NCBI RefSeq assembly: GCF_002836055.1
Contig: NZ_PJBS01000350.1
Span: 31,685-95,684, forward strand
From: Psychroflexus sp. MES1-P1E
Lineage (GTDB): Bacteria > Bacteroidota > Bacteroidia > Flavobacteriales > Flavobacteriaceae
Length of the DNA: 64,000 nucleotides
Direction: 5' to 3'
Numbering within the stretch: position 1 is the stretch's first letter; every line of letters begins with the position of its first letter. Shown here in pieces: positions 42,687 to 50,899 of the stretch. The notes beneath the pieces were generated by a model. It had not been told where the DNA came from. It ran no database searches and saw nothing but the letters and a program-made list of their open reading frames with translations. Position numbers and translations under genes: made by a program.

Positions 42687-43643
42687 ATGAGAGCGGTTGT
42701 CTACAAATCGACGGGAAGTTGGTATTTGTTAAAAGCTGATGATGGAAAGATTTATAATTCCAGAATCAAAGGTAAGTTCAGGCTTAAAGATATTAAGAGC
42801 ACAAATCCTGTAGCTGTTGGAGATCATGTGGAAATCGATACCGAAACTAAAGGTGATGAAACTATAGGAATCATCAAAGAGATTTATGACAGAAAGAATT
42901 ATATCATCCGTAAGTCAGTTAACTTATCTAAGCAAACTCATATCATTGCGGCTAATATCGATCTGGCTTTTTTATTAGTGACTTACAATAACCCTCCAAC
43001 AAGCACGACGTTTATAGATCGTTTTTTGGTCACGGCAGAAGCCTATCATATTCCTATAGTACTCTTATTTAATAAAGTGGATGATTATTCTGTAGAAGAG
43101 TTTGCAGAGATGAAATATTTAGCTGAACTCTACAGGAAAATAGGGTATACGTGTATTGGTATTTCTGCTGAAACTGGAGAAAATATTGATCAAGTAAAGG
43201 CACTTATGAAAGATAACGTCAGTGTTTTTGCTGGGCATAGTGGAGTTGGTAAATCTACTTTGGTCAACGCAATTGAGCCCGGTCTTAACATTAAGACTTC
43301 ACAAATATCTCTTCAACACAAACAAGGCCAACATACGACCACCTTTGCAGAAATGCATGAACTTCATTTTGGTGGACAGATTATCGATACACCAGGCATT
43401 AGAGGTTTTGGAGTTGTGGATATTGATAAGTATGCTTTGGACAATTACTTTCCAGAATTCTTTAAAGTTAAGCCCAACTGTAAATTTAATAATTGCATCC
43501 ATGTGGATGAACCTAAATGTGCTGTCAAAGAGGATTTAACAGAAGATAAAATTGCTTATTCTAGATACAAGAGCTATTTACAAATCATGGAGGGAGATGA
43601 AGACGAAAATTTCAGGAAGGATCCCTATCAAGACTTAAGGTGA
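42687..43643 (+). CDS. rsgA: Ribosome small subunit-dependent GTPase A
   Basis: RsgA is a circularly permuted GTPase that checks late 30S ribosome assembly. The 318-aa protein shows an N-terminal OB fold (about 1-75), the permuted G domain with G4 LFNKVD ahead of G1 GHSGVGKSTLVNAI, G2/G3 region TTTFAEMHELHFGGQIIDTPGIRGFG, and a C-terminal zinc-binding segment CKFNNCIHVDEPKCAVK. It starts 31 nt after the DAHP synthase gene and ends 1 nt before dtd. Confidence 0.95.
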   Translation: MRAVVYKSTGSWYLLKADDGKIYNSRIKGKFRLKDIKSTNPVAVGDHVEIDTETKGDETIGIIKEIYDRKNYIIRKSVNLSKQTHIIAANIDLAFLLVTYNNPPTSTTFIDRFLVTAEAYHIPIVLLFNKVDDYSVEEFAEMKYLAELYRKIGYTCIGISAETGENIDQVKALMKDNVSVFAGHSGVGKSTLVNAIEPGLNIKTSQISLQHKQGQHTTTFAEMHELHFGGQIIDTPGIRGFGVVDIDKYALDNYFPEFFKVKPNCKFNNCIHVDEPKCAVKEDLTEDKIAYSRYKSYLQIMEGDEDENFRKDPYQDLR

Positions 43644-43644
43644 T

Positions 43645-44097
43645 ATGAAAATAGTTGTACAAAGAGTAAAGGAAGCTACAGTTGAAATAGGAAATGAAAC
43701 TTCAGGAACTATAAATAAAGGCTTGCTTATTTTTTTGGGTATTGAACATGAAGATGGGCAAGAGGATATAGATTGGCTGGTCAAAAAAATAATATATCTA
43801 AGAGTTTTCCCTGATGAACAGGGCAAGATGAATTTGAGCCTTAAAGATATCGAAGGTGAATTGCTCGTCGTGAGTCAGTTTACTTTACATGCTTCAGTAA
43901 AAAAGGGAAATAGACCTAGTTTTACGAAGTCCGCCAAGCCAGAGTTGGCCAAAAAACTCTACGAAGATTTCTTAAAAACTCTTCAAAATGATACTATCAC
44001 CAAAATTCAAACTGGAAGATTTGGAGCTGATATGCAGATTTTATTAATCAACGATGGACCTTTAACATTTATACTAGATTCTAAGGTTAAATTATAG
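43645..44097 (+). CDS. dtd: D-aminoacyl-tRNA deacylase
   Basis: Dtd removes D-amino acids (and glycine mischarged on tRNA-Ala) from tRNA. The 150-aa protein is of normal length, with the two active-site motifs VVSQFTLHASVKKGNRPSF and INDGPLTFILDS. It follows rsgA directly and is probably in the same transcript. Confidence 0.95.
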   Translation: MKIVVQRVKEATVEIGNETSGTINKGLLIFLGIEHEDGQEDIDWLVKKIIYLRVFPDEQGKMNLSLKDIEGELLVVSQFTLHASVKKGNRPSFTKSAKPELAKKLYEDFLKTLQNDTITKIQTGRFGADMQILLINDGPLTFILDSKVKL

Positions 44098-44126
44098 AAT
44101 TTCACAGAAACTTTAATAATTTTTTA

Positions 44127-44134
44127 TATTTTTG
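44127..44134 (+). promoter_or_regulatory. -7 promoter element of the first DUF3857 gene
   Basis: TATTTTTG matches TAnnTTTG and ends 5 nt before the ATG at 44140, predicting a leaderless mRNA. Confidence 0.55.
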
Positions 44135-44139
44135 ATTAT

Positions 44140-46032
44140 ATGAAAAATACTTTATCCTTAGTATCACTTTTTGTGATGTTTATTTCCAGTGCACAAGAAA
44201 AATATTCGATAGCAAATCTAACTGCTGAGTTGATAGAAAAATCCAACTCAGTTATTCTTCAACAAGACATTCGAGTCACTATAGATGGCTATGATGATAT
44301 GACCATAAGCGAGGATAAAATAATAACTATCCTTAATGAAAAAGGTATGTCAGCCTTAGATGCTTATGCTTTCTATGATAAATCGACTAAGATTAGAAAC
44401 TTAGAGGTTGCAATTTATGATGCTTTAGGTTCAGAAATCAAAACTTTTAAAGAAAGGGATTTTATGGATGTTAGTGCTGTAAGTTCAGTTAGTTTATATA
44501 CCGATAATAGAGTTAAATACCTCGAATATACACCTTCAAGTTACCCTGTTACCATTCATTTTGAAAAAGAAACCAAGACCAGTAATACAGCTTTTATAAA
44601 AAGTTTTACTCCTCATGCGAATTATTATCAGTCTATTAAATCATCGACCTTTCGAATAGAAAACAAGTCTGAAATTGTTTTGAGATCTTCAGAAAATGAG
44701 TTTATGGACGAGGTTTCGATAGAGAACGATAATCCTAATTTATTAAGCTATTCAGTCTCTAATTTGCCGTCTATATCTAGAGAAGTTTATAGCCCTTCTT
44801 TTGAAACATTTACACCAAAGGTTATGTTTGCTCTACAAAAATTTGAGCTTGAAGGGGAAAGAGGAGAGGTGAGTAACTGGCAGGAATTTGGTTTATGGCA
44901 ACATGAAAATTTACTAAAAGGCTTAGATCAACTTCCAGAATCTACAATTTCTGAAATTAAATTACTTACTCAAAACCTTGAAACTACAAGAGAGAAGGCT
45001 AAGGCAATATATGAGTATGTTCAAAATAATACGAGATATATAAGTGTTCAAATTGGTTTAGGAGGTTGGAAGCCAATTTCGGCAGAAGAAGTTGATGATA
45101 AAAAGTATGGGGACTGTAAAGGCTTAACGAATTATACAAAGGCATTGCTCAATCTGGTCGATATTGAATCTAATTATTGCGTTGTTTATGCCGGTTCTGA
45201 AATTCAAGATATAACTGAAGATTTTACTTCTATGCAGGGAAATCATGTTATTCTAAATATACCTCAAGAAAATGAAGAAGATATTTGGCTGGAATGTACA
45301 AGCCAAGACATTCCCTTCAATTTTTTAGGCACCTTTACAGACGATAGAAAAGTTTTGGCTGTAAAACCAAGTGGGGGAGAAATATTACGAACTCCAGCCT
45401 ATACAGAAAAGGATAATTACCAAAAAACCACAGCAGAAATAAATATTATTGAAAAGGCAATTACTGCTGATGTAAAAATTAAGACCAGAGGCACACAATA
45501 TAACAACAGATACAGTCTTGATGGAGAAAATAAGAAAAATATAAACTCACATTATTTATCGTACTGGGAAAACTTAAAAGAAATGACTCTTATAAGTCAT
45601 GAGTTTTCGAATAATAAAGAGGATGTGACTTTCTTTGAGAAGGTTAAACTTAAAGCGGATAACTATGTTAAAATTTATGGGAATGATCTTATATTAGATG
45701 TTAATCCGTTTAATAAATTTCAAGTTAATCTGCCTAATTATAAAGTAAGACAAACTCCATTTAATGTATCAAGAGGATTCGTCGACGAGGACGAATTTAC
45801 TTTCAATTTAGAAAATCTCACCGTAGACACTGAGCTTAAAAATATTAGTTTAGACTCCGAATTTGGTTCCTATCGACTAAGTTTTGAACTTAAAGACAAT
45901 ACGCTAATTGTAAAACGATACTTTAAGTTGAATACGAATAATTATCAAAAATCTGATTACGAAAAATTTGTTGAATTCTTTTCACAAATTTCGAAGTATG
46001 ACAACACTAAATTAAGTTTAAAATTGACCTAA
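44140..46032 (+). CDS. Exported DUF3857/transglutaminase-fold protein, copy 1 (triad present)
   Basis: A 630-aa exported protein (signal peptide about residues 1-18, ending SSAQ). Residues about 30-220 are the DUF3857 beta domain. Residues about 255-420 are a transglutaminase-like fold with the nucleophile in KYGDCKGLT (C326), the histidine in QGNHVI (H369) and an acidic partner in WLECTS (E385). A C-terminal beta domain (DUF2569/3858-like) follows. The active-site set looks complete, so it may act as a periplasmic peptidase or crosslinking enzyme; the substrate is unknown. It precedes two further paralogues in the same orientation. Confidence 0.87.
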   Translation: MKNTLSLVSLFVMFISSAQEKYSIANLTAELIEKSNSVILQQDIRVTIDGYDDMTISEDKIITILNEKGMSALDAYAFYDKSTKIRNLEVAIYDALGSEIKTFKERDFMDVSAVSSVSLYTDNRVKYLEYTPSSYPVTIHFEKETKTSNTAFIKSFTPHANYYQSIKSSTFRIENKSEIVLRSSENEFMDEVSIENDNPNLLSYSVSNLPSISREVYSPSFETFTPKVMFALQKFELEGERGEVSNWQEFGLWQHENLLKGLDQLPESTISEIKLLTQNLETTREKAKAIYEYVQNNTRYISVQIGLGGWKPISAEEVDDKKYGDCKGLTNYTKALLNLVDIESNYCVVYAGSEIQDITEDFTSMQGNHVILNIPQENEEDIWLECTSQDIPFNFLGTFTDDRKVLAVKPSGGEILRTPAYTEKDNYQKTTAEINIIEKAITADVKIKTRGTQYNNRYSLDGENKKNINSHYLSYWENLKEMTLISHEFSNNKEDVTFFEKVKLKADNYVKIYGNDLILDVNPFNKFQVNLPNYKVRQTPFNVSRGFVDEDEFTFNLENLTVDTELKNISLDSEFGSYRLSFELKDNTLIVKRYFKLNTNNYQKSDYEKFVEFFSQISKYDNTKLSLKLT

Positions 46033-46066
46033 TCCTCTTAAATACCAATCTTTAAAATCTTTGAAA

Positions 46067-48028
46067 ATGAAATTAATTTTCGCATTATTACTTACTCTAC
46101 TTGCTTTTAATTTTAATTATTCTCAATCTCAGGAACTTGAGGATATATCGTTAGAAATGCTGAGGGAAACCCAAAGCCCTTCAGATTCTTCTGCGGTTGC
46201 TGAAGTCCTTTATGAAAAAGGAAAAATATCTTTTTCTATAATAAATTCTTGGGAATATCAATTTGAGGTGATTAGAAGAATAAAGATATACAGTCAAGAA
46301 GGTTATGATCAAGCCAATGTCCAAATCCAGTATTATATAGGGGAGAAAAATGCAGATAAAGAATCTGTATCCAATATAGATGGCTATGTTTACTATGAGG
46401 AGGACGGAGAAATTGAACGTGAAAAACTAAGAAATCGAGATATTTTTGATGTGGATTTAAGCGAAAAGTGGGAAGCTAAAAAATTTACTTTGCCCAAAAT
46501 TCAAGATGGTGTTATTATTGAATATTCTTATACTATAAATTCTCCAAATATTTTCAATCTACCAAAGTGGGTATTCCAGAACACTATACCGACACGGTAT
46601 TCTGAATATGCAACAAGAATCCCAGGGGAGTATTTAGCCTATAGTATAAAAACAAAAGGCTATTATCCCTTTGAAACGTTCAGCGATGTAAAGGAGAGTT
46701 CATTAGCAGGATTTCGAGCGAGGACATCAATAAAAGAGTCTAAGCATATTGGTACAAATCTACCTAAAATTGAAAATGAGTCCTTTGTTAATAATGTTTC
46801 AAACTATTTACCTTCTATTAGTTATGAGTTATCGTCTTATAAAACTGGCCAGTATGAAGCTAATAAGTCAGTCTCAAAAACTTGGGATGATGTGGCAAAA
46901 ACATTAAGTGATACAGACACTTATAAAAAAGAAATCTCAAGATCAAATTATTTTGAAGATGATCTAAAAGCTATACTAAAAGACAAGACTCTTCCAAAAG
47001 ACAAAATGAATACAATCTTCAATTTTGTAAAGGATAAGATGACCTGGAATGATGAAGAAAGAAGATACACGAGTGATCAGTTAGATAAAGTTTATGAAGA
47101 TGGTATAGGGAATTCAGCAGATATTAATGTTATGCTAGTAGCAATGTTAAGAGAGGCCAATTTGGATGCTAATCCAGTCCTGTCTAGTACAATATCTAAT
47201 GGCATTCCATTGTTTCCGACTATATCAGGATTTAATTATGTATTTGCTCATGTCAATATCAATGGTAAAATTTATCTTTTAGATGCTACAGATGAATATA
47301 CATCTCCAAATATTTTACCTAAGCGTGCCCTTAACTGGACAGGAACTATTCTTAAATCAGATGGATTTCAACCTTTAGACCTTGTTCCCTCTACTCGTTC
47401 AACTAAAAAATTCCAAATCCAAGCAGAACTCACCTCAGAAGGGGAAGTGAACGGAATGTGTAGAATAATTTCTTTGGATCAATATGGTTTGGAATCTAGA
47501 CGATCTTTAAATAATAAAAGCAATGATGAATTAAAATTGAAATATGAGAGTGCTTATAGTGTCAACAAAATTGAAGAGGTATCAAATTCAAATCTCAAAG
47601 ACACTTCGAAACCATTATTAGAAGGTTTCACCTTTTCAGGAAAGGAGCAATTTGTTGAGAAAATAGGAAATAAGCTTTACTTATCTCCGATGTTGTTCTT
47701 AAAATCGAAAGAGAATCCTTTTAAAGAAGAAGAAAGGGTTTACCCAATCGATTTTACCTTTCCTAGAAATATAGAACATTTTATCACTATCAAAATTCCT
47801 GAAGGCTACCAAGTAGATTATTTACCAGAAAAGGTAATTTTCAAATTGGGAGGAGGTGTTGCGCAATTAACCTATTTGATAGAGAAATTTAATAATGTAA
47901 TTTCAGTAAAGGTTGGTCAGGAAATCAACGCGCCGCTAATTTTACCACAGGATTATAACTTATTGAGAGAATTTTATATTTCCTTAATGAATAAAGAGAA
48001 TGAAAAAATTGTTCTCATTAAATCATAA
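46067..48028 (+). CDS. Exported DUF3857/transglutaminase-fold protein, copy 2 (catalytic Cys replaced)
   Basis: A 653-aa exported protein (signal peptide about 1-20) with the same order of domains as the preceding gene but from a different subfamily. The position of the transglutaminase nucleophile reads GIGNSADIN, so cysteine is replaced by serine. The histidine (VFAHVNI) and aspartate (YLLDATDEY) remain. It is therefore probably not a classical thiol enzyme and may be a binding protein. The frame begins with TTG two codons earlier; the ATG at 46067 is preferred. It is 34 nt downstream of copy 1 and is followed by a fossil of the MazG-like gene start and by a third copy. Confidence 0.85.
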   Translation: MKLIFALLLTLLAFNFNYSQSQELEDISLEMLRETQSPSDSSAVAEVLYEKGKISFSIINSWEYQFEVIRRIKIYSQEGYDQANVQIQYYIGEKNADKESVSNIDGYVYYEEDGEIEREKLRNRDIFDVDLSEKWEAKKFTLPKIQDGVIIEYSYTINSPNIFNLPKWVFQNTIPTRYSEYATRIPGEYLAYSIKTKGYYPFETFSDVKESSLAGFRARTSIKESKHIGTNLPKIENESFVNNVSNYLPSISYELSSYKTGQYEANKSVSKTWDDVAKTLSDTDTYKKEISRSNYFEDDLKAILKDKTLPKDKMNTIFNFVKDKMTWNDEERRYTSDQLDKVYEDGIGNSADINVMLVAMLREANLDANPVLSSTISNGIPLFPTISGFNYVFAHVNINGKIYLLDATDEYTSPNILPKRALNWTGTILKSDGFQPLDLVPSTRSTKKFQIQAELTSEGEVNGMCRIISLDQYGLESRRSLNNKSNDELKLKYESAYSVNKIEEVSNSNLKDTSKPLLEGFTFSGKEQFVEKIGNKLYLSPMLFLKSKENPFKEEERVYPIDFTFPRNIEHFITIKIPEGYQVDYLPEKVIFKLGGGVAQLTYLIEKFNNVISVKVGQEINAPLILPQDYNLLREFYISLMNKENEKIVLIKS

Positions 48029-48034
48029 CTATTT

Positions 48035-48079
48035 AAAGAAATTAAAGCGGCTCAACTACATGTCGATAAATTTATAAAC
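48035..48079 (+). pseudogene. Fossil of the 5' end of the MazG-like gene
   Basis: After the copy 2 stop the DNA aligns with the DNA after the copy 3 stop, including the first 15 or so codons of the gene at 50315. The start codon is now AAA, and the frame reads EIKAAQLHVDKFIN before a TGA, against DIKGAQLEVDEWIN in the intact gene. This marks the downstream end of a tandem duplication unit. Confidence 0.7.
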
Positions 48080-48339
48080 CCCAATCTTTCATGATATTAT
48101 AAAGGACACTCATCACGCACAAAAAGTGGTGATAAATCCAACGATTTTTGTGTTTATTTACCCTTGAATTCACTCTAGTTTAAGTCTGTAGAGGGTTTGT
48201 AAATTGAGATGATTTTTTTGAAAATATTCATAGTTAGAGTGATATGTTCTTGCTTAAAATCTGAATTTAGTGTCTGTCTATCAATTGAAAAGCAAATTCT
48301 ACTAATTTATAATTACAACTCCAATTAGATCCTTTAAAC
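48080..48339. other. Intergenic stretch between DUF3857 copies 2 and 3, no gene seen
   Basis: About 260 bp without an open frame of useful length on either strand. An imperfect hairpin (ATCACGCAC/GTGGTGAT, about 48112-48132) is the only structure noticed. Its origin is unexplained: it aligns to neither flank of the duplicated gene. Confidence 0.4.
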
Positions 48340-48424
48340 GTGAAATTAATTTATACATCATTTTTAGTTTTATTTTAATCTTACCCTTTCTCAGACCAAG
48401 CCCCTTGAGGATATTACCTTAGAC
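48340..48424 (+). pseudogene. Frameshifted signal-peptide region of DUF3857 copy 3
   Basis: GTG at 48340 opens VKLIYTSFLVLF and then TAA, matching MKLIFALLLTLLAF of copy 2. The continuation FNLTLSQTKPLEDITLDM is in a frame shifted by one base. The T-rich stretch 48361-48376 carries one base too many (or lacks two), separating the signal peptide from the body. The start is also GTG where copy 2 has ATG. Confidence 0.7.
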
Positions 48425-50308
48425 ATGTTGAGGGAAACCCAAAGCACTCTAGACTCGACCACCTCAGCTGAAGTTTTTTATAACAAAGGAGAAATTTCTT
48501 TTTCTATCATGAATTCTTGGGAATATAAATTTGTAGTAGTCAAAAGGATAAAAATATATACCAAAGAAGGCTATAGTCAAGCTAATGTTCAACTTCCCTA
48601 CTATATTGGAGAACGAAACCCAGACAAAGAAACATTATCTAATATTAAGGGTTCTGTTTACTATGAAAAAGATGGTAAAATTGAAAAGGAAGAATTAGAA
48701 GAGAGCGATATTTTTGATGTGGATTTAAGCGAGTTTTGGAAAGCTAAAAAATTCACTTTACCTAAAGTTCAAGATGGTGTAATCCTTCAGTATTCTTACT
48801 CAATTGATTCCCCACATATCAGTAAGTTGTCAAATTGGATTTTTCAAAATAGTACGCCAACTCGTTATTCTGAATATAAAACAAGTATACCGATAGATTA
48901 CTTGGCTTACAATGTTAGAACTAAAGGCTATTATCCTTTTGAAACCATAGATAAAGTTAAAAAAGGCTCGTTATACGTAAAATATGAAGGAACAAACCTA
49001 GATACTCCTATTAGAGAAATTATATATGTTGGAACTAATTTGCCTAAAATTGAGAACGAACCCTATGTAAACAAAATTTCAAACTATTTTCCATCCGTAG
49101 GCTACGAGCTATCCTCCTATAAAAACCGACTGCTAGAACCGTTTAAAGTCGTCTCCATAACCTGGGATGATGTGGTTAAAACCTTAAGTGAAACGGATAC
49201 ATATAAAAAAGAAATTTCTAGAACACGATATTTTAAGAATGATCTTAACTCTATTCTGAAAGATAAGAGTCTTCCTAAAGATAAAATGATTGCTGTTTTT
49301 AATTTTGTAAAAAATAAAATGACTTGGAATGATGAAGAGAGACGGTTTACTAGTAATAAGCTCAATAAAATATACGACGAAGGCGTAGGGAATTCAGCGG
49401 ATATTAATATTATGCTAACCGCTATGTTGAGGGAGGCTAACCTAGATGCTAATCCCGTATTATCTAGTACAATATCCAATGGCATTCCGTTATTCCCCAC
49501 TATATCGGGTTTGAATTATGTATTTACTAATGTCAATATTAAAGGAGAAATATATTTATTAGATGCAACAGATGAATTTGCTTCTCCAAATATTTTACCA
49601 AGTCGTGCTTTAAACTGGAAGGGTACACTAATTAAACCTGATGGATTCCAAGCGCTGGATATATTTCCATCGACAAATTCATTAAAAAAATATCAAGTGA
49701 AAGCAGAACTTAACACTCAAGGTGAAATAAGTGGGTTCTGTAGAATAATTTCACGAGATCAATACGGTTGGGAGTCTAGAAGATCTTTAAATAATAAAAG
49801 TGAGGATGAAAAAAGGATGAACTATGAAAATTACTTTAGTATAGATCAAATGAGTGATATTAAAACTAAAAATTTAAAGGCCCCTTCAAAGCCTTTGGTA
49901 GAAGAATTTAATTTTTCAGGAAAGGCAAAACTTGTTGAGAAAATTGGAGATAAACTTTATGTATCACCAATGCTATTTTTAAAGCTAAAAGAGAATCCTT
50001 TTAAAGGTGAGACGAGAATATATCCTGTCGATATCACATTCCCAAGAAATCTCGAGTATGTGATATCACTTAAAATACCCGAGGGATATAAAGTAGATTA
50101 TCTACCAAAAAAAGGAATCTTAAAATTAGGCGATGGAGTTGCAAAACTTACTTATCTGATAGAGGTTTATAATAATTTGATTTTAGTAAAGGTCAACCAT
50201 GAGGTCAATGTTGCTTTATTTTTACCTCAAGATTATAGCTTATTGCGAGAATTTTATATTTCTTTGATGAATAAAGAGAACGAAAAAATTGTTCTCGTTA
50301 AATCATAA
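48425..50308 (+). CDS. DUF3857/transglutaminase-fold protein, copy 3 (signal peptide lost by frameshift)
   Basis: A 627-aa tandem paralogue of copy 2, closely similar over the whole length. The first ATG in frame (MLRETQS) corresponds to residue 32 or so of copy 2, so as read the product lacks its signal peptide. The catalytic site is further decayed: GVGNSADIN (Cys to Ser) and VFTNVNI (His to Asn), with only the aspartate in YLLDATDEF kept. The body has no stop codon, so the damage is recent or the protein is still made. It ends 6 nt before the MazG-like gene. Confidence 0.75.
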   Translation: MLRETQSTLDSTTSAEVFYNKGEISFSIMNSWEYKFVVVKRIKIYTKEGYSQANVQLPYYIGERNPDKETLSNIKGSVYYEKDGKIEKEELEESDIFDVDLSEFWKAKKFTLPKVQDGVILQYSYSIDSPHISKLSNWIFQNSTPTRYSEYKTSIPIDYLAYNVRTKGYYPFETIDKVKKGSLYVKYEGTNLDTPIREIIYVGTNLPKIENEPYVNKISNYFPSVGYELSSYKNRLLEPFKVVSITWDDVVKTLSETDTYKKEISRTRYFKNDLNSILKDKSLPKDKMIAVFNFVKNKMTWNDEERRFTSNKLNKIYDEGVGNSADINIMLTAMLREANLDANPVLSSTISNGIPLFPTISGLNYVFTNVNIKGEIYLLDATDEFASPNILPSRALNWKGTLIKPDGFQALDIFPSTNSLKKYQVKAELNTQGEISGFCRIISRDQYGWESRRSLNNKSEDEKRMNYENYFSIDQMSDIKTKNLKAPSKPLVEEFNFSGKAKLVEKIGDKLYVSPMLFLKLKENPFKGETRIYPVDITFPRNLEYVISLKIPEGYKVDYLPKKGILKLGDGVAKLTYLIEVYNNLILVKVNHEVNVALFLPQDYSLLREFYISLMNKENEKIVLVKS

Positions 50309-50314
50309 TTATTT

Positions 50315-50641
50315 ATGGACATTAAAGGTGCTCAACTAGAAGTGGATGAATGGATAAATTCTCATGGCGTAAGATATTTTAATGAACTTACCAACATGGC
50401 TCAACTTACGGAAGAAGTTGGTGAAGTTGCAAGAATCATCGCTAGACGCTATGGTGAACAAAGTGAAAAGGAAAGCGATAAGTCAAAAGATTTGGGAGAG
50501 GAGTTAGCCGATGTTATGTTTGTTGTCTTATGTTTGGCAAACCAAACAGGAATTGATTTGCAAGAGGCGTTCGACAAGAAATTAGATCTTAAAACCAAAC
50601 GGGACCACGATCGTCATAAAAACAATCCAAAACTTAAATAA
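50315..50641 (+). CDS. MazG-like nucleotide pyrophosphohydrolase
   Basis: A 108-aa all-helical NTP pyrophosphohydrolase of the MazG/dCTPase group. The metal-binding pattern EEVGEVARII (ExxE) followed by EELADVMFVVLCLA (ExxD) is intact. These enzymes clear non-canonical or excess nucleotides. The C-terminal DRHK tail is typical of Bacteroidota members. It lies directly after DUF3857 copy 3, and its 5' end was copied together with that gene family (see 48035-48079). Confidence 0.9.
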   Translation: MDIKGAQLEVDEWINSHGVRYFNELTNMAQLTEEVGEVARIIARRYGEQSEKESDKSKDLGEELADVMFVVLCLANQTGIDLQEAFDKKLDLKTKRDHDRHKNNPKLK

Positions 50642-50899
50642 ATGTTTCAAAAAGTTATTTCTGCCATAGGTTTTTGGCGATCAGTTATCACACTAGCCAT
50701 TGGCTTTATTGTGATTTATAATCTTATAGATATGTGGTTTGGTTATGATTTTGACCTTTCCTTATTTGTAGAAAAGAGATTTTCAAAGGACAATTTATTG
50801 AGATTTTTTGTTGCCAACATAATGAGTGGTTTTGTATATGGATTTGTAGTCACCTTTTTGAAGTTTAGAGGGAAAATCAAGAAAAATGAAAGTCAATGA
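50642..50899 (+). CDS. Small two-helix membrane protein
   Basis: An 85-aa protein with two predicted transmembrane helices (about residues 12-30 and 54-74) separated by a charged loop (FVEKRFSKDNLLR). I recognise no family. It starts immediately after the MazG-like stop and overlaps the aroA start by 4 nt, so it is certainly part of the same transcript. Tight packing supports a real gene; function unknown. Confidence 0.75.
   Translation: MFQKVISAIGFWRSVITLAIGFIVIYNLIDMWFGYDFDLSLFVEKRFSKDNLLRFFVANIMSGFVYGFVVTFLKFRGKIKKNESQ

Noticed and set aside
48361-48376. Phase-variable homopolymer switching copy 3 export
   Set aside because: The longest T run is only five, too short for typical slipped-strand switching; kept as a possibility in the frameshift finding only.
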